A stretch of DNA of 64,000 bases from Promicromonospora sp. MEB111 (lineage in GTDB: Bacteria; Actinomycetota; Actinomycetes; Actinomycetales; Cellulomonadaceae). Shown here piece after piece: positions 9,501-16,585 of this stretch. The notes under the pieces were generated by a model, which was given only the letters and a program-made list of their open reading frames with translations, was not told where the DNA came from and made no database searches. Location of the stretch: positions 62,001-126,000 of the forward strand of contig NZ_JARVSD010000013.1 in NCBI RefSeq assembly GCF_030209445.1, read 5' to 3'. How positions within the stretch are numbered: position 1 is the stretch's first letter; each line of letters starts with the position of its first letter. The translations under genes and the position numbers were made by a program.

Positions 9501-11610
9501 CGGCGACGCGCCCCTGGCCGAGCGCCGCGCGGCGGCCCTGTCGCTGGACCCGGAGCTGCTCGCCGAGCTGCTCGGGGAGCAGGGCTCGGCCGACCTCGCG
9601 GACCTGCTCGACCCCGGGGCCGTGGAGCGCACCGAGGCCGAGCTCGCCGGGCTCGCCCCCGACCGGCAGGCTCGCGACGCCGAAGGGCTGTGGGACCTGC
9701 TGCGGCGCACGGGGCCGCACCCGCTGGACGCCCTGGAGGCGCGCACCCGTGAGGACGCCCGCCACGCCGTGGGCCGCTGGCTCGAGGAGCTGGAGTCCAC
9801 ACGCCGCGTGATCCGGGTCCGGTTCGCCGGCCTGGAGCAGTGGGCGGTCGCGGAGGACGCCGGCCGCCTTCGGGACGCGCTCGGCGTGGCGCTCCCGGTG
9901 GGCATCCCCGAGACGTTCACCGAGCTGGTGCCCGACCCGCTCGGCGACCTGCTGCGCCGCCACGCGCGCACCCACGGGCCGTTCGGCGCGCAGGCGCCGG
10001 CCCAACGGTTCGGGCTGGGCGTCGCGGTCGTCGCCCAGGGCCTGGCCCGGCTGGAGGCGGACGGCGCGCTCGCCCGTGGGCGGCTGCGGCCGGGCGCGCT
10101 CGGCGGCACGGGCGACGAGTGGTGCGACCCCGGCGTGCTGCGCCTGCTGCGCCGGCGCTCCCTGGCGGTCCTGCGGGCCGAGGTGGAGCCCGTGGAGCAG
10201 GAGGCCCTCGGCGCCTTCCTGCCGCGCTGGCAGAACGTCTCCACGGGCCTGCTGCGCGGGGCCGACGGGCTGGTGCAGGCGATCGAGCAGCTCGCGGGCG
10301 CGGCGGTCCCGGCGTCGGCCCTGGAGACCCTGGTGCTGCCCGCCCGGGTGACCGACTACTCCCCCGCCCTGCTCGACGAGCTGACGGTGACGGGCGAGGT
10401 GCTGTGGGCGGGACACTCCCGCCTGCCCGGGTCGGGCGGCGGGGACGGGCTGGTCTCCCTCCACCTGGCCGACGGAGCCCCGCTCACGCTGTCCCCGCTC
10501 GCACCGGTCGAGGAGGAGAGCCCGCTCGACTCCGACCTGCACCGCGCGGTGCTGGACCTGCTGACGGGCTCGGGCGGGTTCTTCCTGCCCCGCGTCGCCG
10601 AGCTCACCTCCGCCGAGCCGGACGCCGTGCTGGAGGTGCTCTGGGACCTGGTCTGGGCCGGCCAGGTCACCAACGACGGACTGGGCGCGCTGCGCGAGCG
10701 GGTCAGCGGCGGCGGCGCCCACCGCGCGCCCCGCACCGCCGCCCGCGCCCGTCCGGTGCGGCGGTCCCGGTTCGCCGTGTCCCCCGGCCGCCCCACCTCG
10801 GCCCTCCGGTCCGGCGCCTCGGCCGTGGGCGGTGGCGGCCGCTGGGCGGCCCTGCCGATGCGCGAGGCGGACCCCACGCTGCACGCCCACGCCCTGACCC
10901 AGGTGCTGCTCGAACGGCACGGGGTGCTGACCCGGTCCGCCGCGGCCGCGGAGGGGGTCGGGACGGGCTACCGCGACGTGTATCGCGTGCTGTCCGGCCT
11001 GGAGGAGCGCGGTGCGGTGCGCCGCGGGTACTTCGTGGAGCACCTCGGCGGGTCGCAGTTCGCCCTGCCCGGCGCCGTCGACCGGCTGCGGGTGGACGCG
11101 GCCGACCGCACGCGGATCGTCGAGGCGGAGCGGGAGGACGCGGAGCGGACGGCGGCGGTCGCGGCCCCCACCGGCGCGGCCAGCACCAGCGGCGTCGTCG
11201 TGCTGGCCGCGATGGACCCCGCCAACCCGTACGGCGCGGCGCTCGCCTGGCCGGCCGGCCCGGCGGCGGACGCCGGAGCGGCGTCCGACGGCACACCCGG
11301 CAGCAGGTCCGCCCACCGGCCCGGCCGCAAGGCCGGGGCCGTCGTGGTGCTCACCCACGGCGACCTGGCCCTGTTCGTGGAGCGGGGCGGGCGCACGGTG
11401 CTGTCGTTCACCGAGAATCCCGCCCGGCTCGCGACCGCGGCCGCCGCACTGGCCAGGACGGTCCGGGAGGGCCGGCTCGGGCGGCTGGTGGTCCAGCGGG
11501 TCGACGGCGTGCCCGCGCTGGAGGCCGCACGGCACCATCCGACGGCGCGCGCGCTGGTCGAGGCGGGCTTCGCGATCACTCCGCGCGGTCTGCGGATCTC
11601 GGTCCGCTGA
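6535..11610 (+). CDS. lhr: ATP-dependent DNA helicase Lhr (large helicase-related)
   Basis: This giant superfamily 2 helicase has 1691 residues. Lhr is a 3'-to-5' DNA translocase that unwinds RNA:DNA hybrids and belongs to the mycobacterial DNA-damage response. Walker A APTGSGKT is at residues 47-54 and the DEIH box at 171-174. Motif VSPLKALAADVQ, the Lhr core with TSSLELGIDMG and QRIGRAGH, the winged-helix domain and the long C-terminal region all follow. The C-terminal third is interrupted by Pro/Arg- and Gly/Ala-rich linkers (for example around residues 1400-1440). I chose the ATG at 6535 over upstream starts because CAGAAT ends 7 nt before it. The family usually neighbours Nei2, which follows downstream. 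The 3' end overlaps the convergent membrane gene by 35 bp. Confidence 0.95.
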   Translation: MPSPDDPLSRFGPATRTWFTGAFAQPTAAQAGAWDAVARDQHALVVAPTGSGKTLAAFLWSIDRIMSAPLPQERARRCRVLYVSPLKALAADVQRNLRSPLTGIRQAAARDGIEVPDVTVGMRTGDTPPSERRSFATRPPDILVTTPESLFLILTSSARAGLAGVETVVLDEIHAVAGTKRGAHLALSLERLDALLDRPAQRIGLSATVRPVEAVSRFLGGGRSDESAREVVVVQPPSHKEWAIDVVVPVPDLADLGSAPSAGVPDPGRTDGAGPGTGDDEIDLSGEATQPLRRASVWPHVEERVVDLVADHTSTIVFTNNRRGAERLTARMNEVWAQRQGLDVADPAGTWAALVPGQSGTAAGIPRPVPGERGMPEAVPGQPAGPDGTGRAETVLARAHHGSMSRAERTRTETELKEGRLPAVVATSSLELGIDMGAVDLVVQVGAPPSVASGLQRIGRAGHQVGAVSKGVVFPMFRGDLVPATVIAQRMRTGAIEHMHVPANPLDVLAQQVVAALAVDDWDEAELLALVRRAAPFAHLGDATWRAVLDMLAGRYPSEDFAELRARITWDRATGLLRGRPGALGLAATSGGTIPDKGAYGVFLATDAADGGVLADGTTGGASGARARGGRRVGELDEEMVYESRVGDTFTLGSSTWRIEEITTDRVLVTPAPGLPGRLPFWKGDAPGRPAELGRAVGAFVREADAALAADVDAGRKHLREAGLDDWAADNLAAYLTEQRLGTGRVPDDRTVVVERFRDELGDWRVVIHSPLGARVHAPWALVISARLRARFGLDVAAMHSDDGIVLRLPDSGGGWDGDPWDADDGAPGATTLDGTDAQAGYGALDGEAHPQHVPGRVTLEDLLLDPDEVLGAVRDELGSSVMFAARFREAAARALLLPRRRPDKRQPLWQQRQRSAQLLEVASQFPDFPIVLEAARECLQDDFDVAALADLMREIGQGGVRVVEVTTPTPSPFAQSLLFGYTAQFLYDGDAPLAERRAAALSLDPELLAELLGEQGSADLADLLDPGAVERTEAELAGLAPDRQARDAEGLWDLLRRTGPHPLDALEARTREDARHAVGRWLEELESTRRVIRVRFAGLEQWAVAEDAGRLRDALGVALPVGIPETFTELVPDPLGDLLRRHARTHGPFGAQAPAQRFGLGVAVVAQGLARLEADGALARGRLRPGALGGTGDEWCDPGVLRLLRRRSLAVLRAEVEPVEQEALGAFLPRWQNVSTGLLRGADGLVQAIEQLAGAAVPASALETLVLPARVTDYSPALLDELTVTGEVLWAGHSRLPGSGGGDGLVSLHLADGAPLTLSPLAPVEEESPLDSDLHRAVLDLLTGSGGFFLPRVAELTSAEPDAVLEVLWDLVWAGQVTNDGLGALRERVSGGGAHRAPRTAARARPVRRSRFAVSPGRPTSALRSGASAVGGGGRWAALPMREADPTLHAHALTQVLLERHGVLTRSAAAAEGVGTGYRDVYRVLSGLEERGAVRRGYFVEHLGGSQFALPGAVDRLRVDAADRTRIVEAEREDAERTAAVAAPTGAASTSGVVVLAAMDPANPYGAALAWPAGPAADAGAASDGTPGSRSAHRPGRKAGAVVVLTHGDLALFVERGGRTVLSFTENPARLATAAAALARTVREGRLGRLVVQRVDGVPALEAARHHPTARALVEAGFAITPRGLRISVR

Positions 11611-12352
11611 ACGCCAGGGCCGGGCCGGCGCCGTCGAGCGGCCCGATGGCGTCGAGCGGCCCGGTCTCGTCCAGCGCCGCGTCCGGGCCCTCGCGGTCGA
11701 TGGTCGCGCCCAGCAGGAACAGGTAGCCGATCATGATCACGAACCCCACCCGCTCGATGAGGCCGAAGGCGGCGATGCCGGAGTCGGCGAAGAAGACGAG
11801 CGACAGGTGGATCACCAGGAACAGCCCGACCATCACGCCGAGCGCACCGGCCGCCGACCGCAGGGTCCGCGGGAAGGTCGAGCGCGGCCGCGTGATCGAC
11901 CGCTCCAGGCTCAGCCCGACCACCGGGAGCACGCAGAAGGCCGTGGCGGCGCTCACCCGGTGGATCACGGCGGACAGCGACGCGTCCGTCCCGGGCGGGT
12001 CCGTGGGGAACGCTCCGACCAGGACCATCGCGACGGCGTAGACGATCATCGCGCCCGCGGGCACCAGGCCGGCGGCGAGGCCGGTGCGGTACATCCGCAC
12101 GGTGAGGATGAGGCCGAGGACGGCGAGCACCACCCCGCCGGCGAGGATCATCTCGCCGCCGCCGGGCACGAAGGCGTACCAGCTGATCGGGTCGAGCACC
12201 GGGTCGACGACCGACGCGCCCAGCACGTGGGCGGCGATCATCGGCAGCAGAGCGGTCGCGCCGAACCAGCTCACGGTACGGGTGTTGCGGGGGTCTGGGG
12301 AGGCCATCGACTGGTCTGGGCGTTCGCCCAGGTCAGCGGTTACAACGGTCAT
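11576..12352 (-). CDS. DUF998-like integral membrane protein
   Basis: This hydrophobic protein has about six to seven predicted transmembrane helices, starting with TVSWFGATALLPMIAAHVLG. The polar tail (GPDAALDETGPLDAIGPLDG) repeats a GPLD motif. The pattern, including the FPTDPPG loop and a His in VIHRVSAATAF, matches the DUF998 family, whose function is unknown. A second DUF998 protein lies at 24898-25554. The start is uncertain: the ATG at 12352 gives 258 residues, and frames from 12388 or 12307 are possible. It is transcribed against lhr and overlaps its end, separating lhr from nei2. Confidence 0.7.
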   Translation of the reverse strand: MTVVTADLGERPDQSMASPDPRNTRTVSWFGATALLPMIAAHVLGASVVDPVLDPISWYAFVPGGGEMILAGGVVLAVLGLILTVRMYRTGLAAGLVPAGAMIVYAVAMVLVGAFPTDPPGTDASLSAVIHRVSAATAFCVLPVVGLSLERSITRPRSTFPRTLRSAAGALGVMVGLFLVIHLSLVFFADSGIAAFGLIERVGFVIMIGYLFLLGATIDREGPDAALDETGPLDAIGPLDGAGPALAFSGPRSADRAE

Positions 12353-12563
12353 GGGACAAGAGTTGCCGAGCGAGCGCCGGAAAGCCATCGGGTTTACCCC
12401 CGGTCACGCCCTGACCCGCACTCGGGGCCATCCCTGACCGGCCCTCGGCGGCCCGGCGGCTGGGTTCCGGCGCAACCCAGATCACATGGGTGATATGCCG
12501 GTTGTGCCGCCTTCCCCGGCCGACCGCGCACTACGCTGAAGCCCCACGACGAGGGGAGCGTCC

Positions 12564-13358
12564 GTGCCCGAGGGGGATGTCCTGCGCCTCACCGCGGAGC
12601 GCCTCACCGCGGCGCTGCGAGGTCTGCCGCTCGTCCGCGCGGAGCTGCGCTGGCCCAGCGCGGGCGCCGCCAACCTGACCGGAGCCACCGCGCTGGAGAC
12701 CAGCGCGTACGGCAAGCACCTGCTCACCCGGCTCGACGACGGCCGCACCCTGCACACGCACCTGCGCATGGAGGGGCTCTGGAAGGTGCACCGGACGGGC
12801 TCGCGCGACGCCTCGGCCCGCAATCCCGCCATCCGCGCCGTGCTCGCCACGGACGCCTGGACCGCCACCGGCTGGCACCTCGGCATGCTCGACCTGCTGC
12901 GCACGCACGACGAGAGCCGCATCCTCAACGGCCTGGGCCCGGACGTGCTCGGCGCCGACTTTCCCACCACCGGGCTGGCGGACGGCGTGGCGCGGCTCGC
13001 CCGCGAGCCCGAGAGGCCACTGTGCGCCGCCCTGCTGGACCAGCGCACGGTCGCGGGCATCGGCACCATCTGGATGGCCGAGTCGCTCTTCGCGCGGCGG
13101 CTGTGGCCGTGGCGGCCCGCCGGCACGCTGCCCGACGGCGAACGCGCGGTGCTGCTGCGCACGGCGCGCCGGCTCATGGAGCGCAGCGTCACCGTCGGAC
13201 GGGCGCGCGGCCTGGGGGCCGTCGAGATGCACGTGCACGGACGGGCGGGCCGGCCGTGCCACCGGTGCGGCACGCCGGTGGCCGTCGGCACGGCGAACGA
13301 GAAGCCCTACGAGCGCCCGGTCTTCTGGTGCCCCACGTGCCAGGCCGGTCCGGCCTAG
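12564..13358 (+). CDS. nei2: Nei2-type DNA glycosylase (endonuclease VIII family)
   Basis: This Fpg/Nei-family glycosylase/AP lyase removes oxidised pyrimidines. It begins MPEGD, giving catalytic Pro2 and Glu3 of the Nei branch (Fpg has MPELPE). The conserved beta-hairpin Lys is Lys51 in AYGKHLL. The helix-2-turn-helix carries DQRTVAGIGTIWMAESL, and the zinc finger at the C-terminus has CHRC and CPTC separated by 20 residues. The protein has 264 residues, normal for the group. A ribosome-binding site GAGGGGAG precedes the GTG. In mycobacteria nei2 adjoins lhr; here the pair is kept but separated by a membrane gene on the other strand. Confidence 0.9.
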   Translation: MPEGDVLRLTAERLTAALRGLPLVRAELRWPSAGAANLTGATALETSAYGKHLLTRLDDGRTLHTHLRMEGLWKVHRTGSRDASARNPAIRAVLATDAWTATGWHLGMLDLLRTHDESRILNGLGPDVLGADFPTTGLADGVARLAREPERPLCAALLDQRTVAGIGTIWMAESLFARRLWPWRPAGTLPDGERAVLLRTARRLMERSVTVGRARGLGAVEMHVHGRAGRPCHRCGTPVAVGTANEKPYERPVFWCPTCQAGPA

Positions 13359-13422
13359 GACGACGCCCGCACGGCCGGGCCGGCGCGGCCGGGCCGGCCG
13401 GCGTGGCCCAGGGTGCGAACGC

Positions 13423-13462
13423 ACCGGAGCGGGGCACCACCTGGGTGGTGCCCCGCTCCGGT
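13423..13462. terminator. bidirectional hairpin terminator between nei2 and clgR
   Basis: A perfect 18-bp stem (13423-13440 with 13445-13462, starting ACCGGAGCGG) closes a CTGG tetraloop between convergent nei2 and clgR. There is no T-run. Confidence 0.8.
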
Positions 13463-13496
13463 CCTGCCCTGCTGCGACTCTCGCCCAGCCGGCCTG

Positions 13497-13850
13497 TCAG
13501 CCGACCGGTGCCAGGTCGGACGGGTCGACCTCCCGCCGCGCTGCGGTCCGGTCGCCTCCCCTGGCCAGCAGCCCGGCGACGAAGTCCGCCGGGATCGTGT
13601 CGGGAATCTGGAATCCTTCGGCCACCGCGACGCGGTCGCTCACCTCACGCAGCACCAAGGACAGCGGCACGTCGAGCGCCTCGCAGATGGAACCGAGAAG
13701 CTCGGACGACGCCTCCTTCTGCCCGCGCTCCACCTCACTGAGGTAACCCAGCGACACCCGCGCCGCCGACGACACCTCGCGGAGGGTGCGCCCCTGACGC
13801 TGCCGCGTGTCTCGCAGCACGTCTCCGATTTCTCGCCGTAGTACGACCAT
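13497..13850 (-). CDS. clgR: ClgR-type transcriptional activator of protease genes
   Basis: This 117-residue XRE-family regulator starts [17 protein letters not shown] and contains the strongly conserved helix-turn-helix [18 protein letters not shown], followed by [20 protein letters not shown]. The match to ClgR of mycobacteria, corynebacteria and streptomycetes is near-complete over residues 1-75. ClgR activates clpP1P2, clpC and other stress genes, and in corynebacteria some repair genes. The ATG was chosen because GAAAGGGGG precedes it. It lies next to pncC and pgsA as in mycobacteria. A stress-sigma type promoter about 175 nt upstream suggests induction by redox or envelope stress. Confidence 0.94.
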   Translation of the reverse strand: MVVLRREIGDVLRDTRQRQGRTLREVSSAARVSLGYLSEVERGQKEASSELLGSICEALDVPLSLVLREVSDRVAVAEGFQIPDTIPADFVAGLLARGGDRTAARREVDPSDLAPVG

Positions 13851-13922
13851 CTCGCGCCCCCTTTCAGTGCCTGTCCCTGACCTCACGCCCTGCCCTGCCT
13901 GGACCGGACGCGCCTTGCGTGT

Positions 13923-13960
13923 GGTACGGCCTCCGTGCGCGGAGGTCGTTCTACCGTACC
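13923..13960 (-). repeat. two-stem inverted repeat in the clgR leader
   Basis: An outer stem GGTACGG/CCGTACC (13923-13929, 13954-13960) encloses an inner stem CCTCCG/CGGAGG (13930-13935, 13940-13945) with a TGCG loop. It lies within the predicted 5' leader of clgR, so it could act as an RNA structure or as a protein site. No function is established. Confidence 0.5.
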
Positions 13961-14024
13961 CCGCGCTCGAAGAGTTCTTACGCCGGCCCCGAGTGGTCGG
14001 CCTGTTCGTGATCACACCGGGACC

Positions 14025-14051
14025 AACGCCGTGGGTATGAGCCTTGTTCCC
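14025..14051 (-). promoter_or_regulatory. stress sigma factor (SigR/SigH/SigE type) promoter of clgR
   Basis: On the minus strand GGGAAC (-35, 14051-14046), a 17-nt spacer and CGTT (-10, 14028-14025) match the GGAAY-N17/18-CGTT consensus of actinobacterial ECF stress sigma factors. A second GGGAAC lies just upstream. clgR is under SigH or SigE in corynebacteria and mycobacteria, which agrees with this assignment. Confidence 0.65.
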
Positions 14052-14097
14052 GAAGTGTTCCCGCGTCAAGCCCTGTGCAAGATTAAGCCAAGAAGTT

Positions 14098-14619
14098 TCA
14101 CTTGTCTGTAACTTCAGGGAACAGATCTGGGTACGAGTCGGTTTTTTCACCCGACGCCTCGCTGACGAGCAGCGACGCGAGCTCGATGACCCCGCGCGCC
14201 GCGTCGCCGATGATCTGCGGCCGGTCGCCCGTCAGCTCCAGCCGGTGCACCTCGGACGCGACCGGGGTGCTCACTGCGACGAAGACCACCCCCGGCGGCT
14301 GGCCGTCCTGCGGGTCCGGGCCCGCGACCCCGGTCGTGGCGAGGCCCACGTCGGCCCCCGTCGCCCGGCGCACGCCGGCCGCCATCTGGGCGGCGACGGC
14401 CTCGTCCACGGCGCCGCGCTCGGCGAGCAGGTCCGCGTCCACGCCGAGCAGCCCGGCCTTCAGGTCGGTGGCGTAGGCGACGATGCCGCCGCGCAGCACC
14501 TTCGACGCACCCGGCACCGACACGAGCGTCGCCGTGACCAGCCCGCCCGTCAGCGACTCGGCCACCCCGATGGTCCAGCCGCGGGCGGCAGCCGCCTCCA
14601 GCAGGCGCGGCGCCGTCAT
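14098..14619 (-). CDS. pncC: nicotinamide-nucleotide amidohydrolase PncC (CinA C-terminal domain)
   Basis: This 173-residue protein is the stand-alone CinA C-terminal domain, which deamidates nicotinamide mononucleotide to nicotinic acid mononucleotide for NAD recycling. Conserved features are [21 protein letters not shown], a [11 protein letters not shown] motif and PPGVVFVAV. The N-terminal molybdopterin-binding domain of full CinA is absent, which is normal in actinobacteria. About 20 polar residues at the C-terminus ([14 protein letters not shown]) are not conserved. The start overlaps the pgsA stop (ATG at 14619, pgsA TGA at 14618-14616), so the two genes are coupled. Confidence 0.92.
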   Translation of the reverse strand: MTAPRLLEAAAARGWTIGVAESLTGGLVTATLVSVPGASKVLRGGIVAYATDLKAGLLGVDADLLAERGAVDEAVAAQMAAGVRRATGADVGLATTGVAGPDPQDGQPPGVVFVAVSTPVASEVHRLELTGDRPQIIGDAARGVIELASLLVSEASGEKTDSYPDLFPEVTDK

Positions 14620-15206
14620 GCCTGCGGCGTCCGGGCCCGGGCGTCGCGCCGGATCTTCCAGCCCTGGTACACGTACTCGACGCCGGTCACGACCGTCACG
14701 ACGAACGCCGCCATGAGCACGACCCAGGCGATCACCGTGAGCCAGTCGAGGCCCTCGCGCGGCAGCAGGAACAGCGAGATCGCCACGGTCTGCAGCACGG
14801 TCTTGAGCTTGCCGCCGCGCGACGCGGGCATGACCTCGTACTTGAGCATGCCCATCCGCATGAACGTGATGCCCAGCTCACGCACCAGGATCACCACCGG
14901 GATCCACCAGGGCAGCTCGCCGAGCGGGATCCAGAGCAGGATCAGGGCCGCGCCCACGAGCAGCTTGTCCGCGATCGGGTCGAGCAGCTTGCCCAGGTCG
15001 GTGATGAGGCCGCGCGACCGCGCGAGGTAGCCGTCGACCTTGTCCGACACCGCCGCGACCACGAAGATCGCCGTGGCCACGAGCCGCCACGTCGTGTCGT
15101 CCCCGCCCTCGACGAGAAGTGCCCAGGCGAAGAACGGGACCATGGCGATGCGAATCATCGTGACGATGTTCGCAATGTTCCAGGGCGACGGAGCGTCGTT
15201 GACCAT
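14616..15206 (-). CDS. pgsA: CDP-diacylglycerol-glycerol-3-phosphate 3-phosphatidyltransferase
   Basis: This membrane enzyme makes phosphatidylglycerophosphate from CDP-diacylglycerol. The CDP-alcohol phosphotransferase signature D-x2-DG-x2-AR-x8-G-x3-D-x3-D is complete: Asp55, Asp58-Gly59, Ala62-Arg63, Gly72, Asp76 and Asp80. Five to six transmembrane helices are visible, beginning NIVTMIRIAMVPFFAWALLV. The length, 196 residues, is normal. A TAGGCT hexamer lies exactly 6 nt before the ATG, supporting a leaderless start. The gene order pgsA-pncC-clgR is the conserved actinobacterial one. Several PgsA paralogues exist in actinobacteria, so the exact product carries slight uncertainty. Confidence 0.92.
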   Translation of the reverse strand: MVNDAPSPWNIANIVTMIRIAMVPFFAWALLVEGGDDTTWRLVATAIFVVAAVSDKVDGYLARSRGLITDLGKLLDPIADKLLVGAALILLWIPLGELPWWIPVVILVRELGITFMRMGMLKYEVMPASRGGKLKTVLQTVAISLFLLPREGLDWLTVIAWVVLMAAFVVTVVTGVEYVYQGWKIRRDARARTPQA

Positions 15207-15212
15207 TGCTCA

Positions 15213-15218
15213 AGCCTA
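15213..15218 (-). promoter_or_regulatory. -10 box of pgsA
   Basis: TAGGCT on the minus strand ends 6 nt before the pgsA ATG, consistent with leaderless transcription of pgsA-pncC. Confidence 0.45.
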
Positions 15219-15286
15219 GCCGCGGTTCACCCGCACCCCGGACCGACCGCCGGCGGCGTCCGGTCGCTCCCCTTCCCGGCCTGCCA

Positions 15287-15292
15287 TAACAT
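15287..15292 (+). promoter_or_regulatory. -10 box of the CapA-like gene
   Basis: TAACAT ends 6 nt before the GTG at 15299. This supports that start codon as the transcription start as well. Confidence 0.45.
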
Positions 15293-15298
15293 CCGGGA

Positions 15299-16564
15299 GT
15301 GGTCAACGTCCGCCCGCTGCGGTTCCTCGCGTCCGCCGCGGTGACCTGCGCCCTCGCGGCCACGTCGGCGGGCTGCACGCCCGCCCCCGGTGTGCCGGTG
15401 CCCACCAGCGGCACGCCGGCGTCGTCCTCCCCGGCCGCGCCTCCGACCTCCGCCGCGCCCTCCCCGTCGCCCACGCCGCAGGACGTCGAGCTCATGCTGC
15501 TCGCCGCGGGCGACGTCCTGACCCACGAACCGGTCAACGACTCGGCGACCGGGCCGGACGGGTTCGACTACACGCCGCTGCTGGCAGGCATCGACCCGTG
15601 GGTCGCCCGCGCCGACCTGGCCCTGTGCCACCTGGAGGTGCCGGTCGCGCCACCGGGCACGCAGCCGGCCGGCTACCCCGTGTTCCGCGCGCCCCAGGAG
15701 ATCGTCCGCGACCTGGGCGAGCAGGGCTGGGACGGCTGCTCGACGGCGTCCAACCACGCGGCCGACTCCGGGTACGACGGCATCGCCGCGACGCTCGGGG
15801 CGCTCGACCGGGCCGGGATGGGCCACGCCGGGACGGCGCGCAACAAGCGCGAGTCCCGCAGCCCTCAGCTCTACGAGCTGCGACGGGAGGGCCGGACCGC
15901 CACGGTCGCCCACCTGTCGGCGGCCTACGGACTGAACGGGCTGGAGCCGCCCCACGGCTCCTGGTCGGTGGACCTCATCGACGCCGGGCGGATCGTCGAG
16001 CAGGCCAGGGCGGCGCGCGCCGCCGGAGCGGACCTGGTGGTGGTCAGCCTGCACGACGGCACGGAGTACGTCACCGAGCCCACCGACCACCAGAAGGAGA
16101 CCGCCAAGGCCCTGGCCAGGTCCCGCCAGGTGGACCTCGTGATCGGGCACCACGCCCACGTGCCGCAGCCGCTGGAGCACCTGCGCGGCGGCCCGGGCGG
16201 CGACGGCATGTGGGTGGCCTACGGCCTCGGCAACCTCCTGTCCAACCAGGGGACTCAGTGCTGCGTGGCGGCGTCCGCCGTCGGCCTGCTGCTGGTCGCG
16301 GACGTCGTCCAGCCGCCTGGCGGGCCCGCCCGGGTCACGGACGCGCGCTGGGCGGCGACCACCGTGGACCGCGCCGCCGGGCACCGGCTGCACTGGACCC
16401 GCGACGCGCTGGCGCACCCGGAGCGCGGGCAGCTCGGCACGGGCGAGCTCACCGACCGCCTCCGGATCGCCCAGGACGCCGCCGGGGACGTGGCGGACGA
16501 GCAGCGCCGGCCGCCCCGGGGGCACGCGGGCAAGCCGCCCGTGGTGGTCCGGCGCACCGGCTGA
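15299..16564 (+). CDS. CapA family (poly-gamma-glutamate synthesis type) secreted protein
   Basis: This 421-residue protein belongs to the CapA/PgsA metallophosphatase-like family (PGA_cap). Core motifs are LLAAGDVLTHEPV, LCHLEVPV, CSTASNHAADSG and VIGHHAHVPQP, which supply metal-binding Asp, His and Asn residues. An N-terminal signal peptide ends in TSAGC (Cys26), a weak lipobox since the -3 residue is Ser, so export is clear but lipidation is uncertain. A Pro/Ser/Ala linker follows (residues 30-60). No other capsule or polyglutamate genes are nearby, so a role in polyglutamate synthesis should not be assumed. It is divergent from pgsA and convergent with ftsK. Confidence 0.82.
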   Translation: MVNVRPLRFLASAAVTCALAATSAGCTPAPGVPVPTSGTPASSSPAAPPTSAAPSPSPTPQDVELMLLAAGDVLTHEPVNDSATGPDGFDYTPLLAGIDPWVARADLALCHLEVPVAPPGTQPAGYPVFRAPQEIVRDLGEQGWDGCSTASNHAADSGYDGIAATLGALDRAGMGHAGTARNKRESRSPQLYELRREGRTATVAHLSAAYGLNGLEPPHGSWSVDLIDAGRIVEQARAARAAGADLVVVSLHDGTEYVTEPTDHQKETAKALARSRQVDLVIGHHAHVPQPLEHLRGGPGGDGMWVAYGLGNLLSNQGTQCCVAASAVGLLLVADVVQPPGGPARVTDARWAATTVDRAAGHRLHWTRDALAHPERGQLGTGELTDRLRIAQDAAGDVADEQRRPPRGHAGKPPVVVRRTG

Positions 16565-16585
16565 GAGGTCAGCGCACAGGCCGAG

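Noticed and set aside
6508-11538. A 1676-codon open frame on the minus strand opposite lhr
   Set aside because: It is antisense to a gene with complete helicase motifs, has low-complexity Arg/Gly/Ala/Pro-type translation and no domain. High GC content makes such shadow frames expected.
15299-16564. CapA-like gene as evidence of a poly-gamma-glutamate capsule locus
   Set aside because: No capB, capC or related genes lie nearby, and CapA-like proteins are widespread in non-producers.
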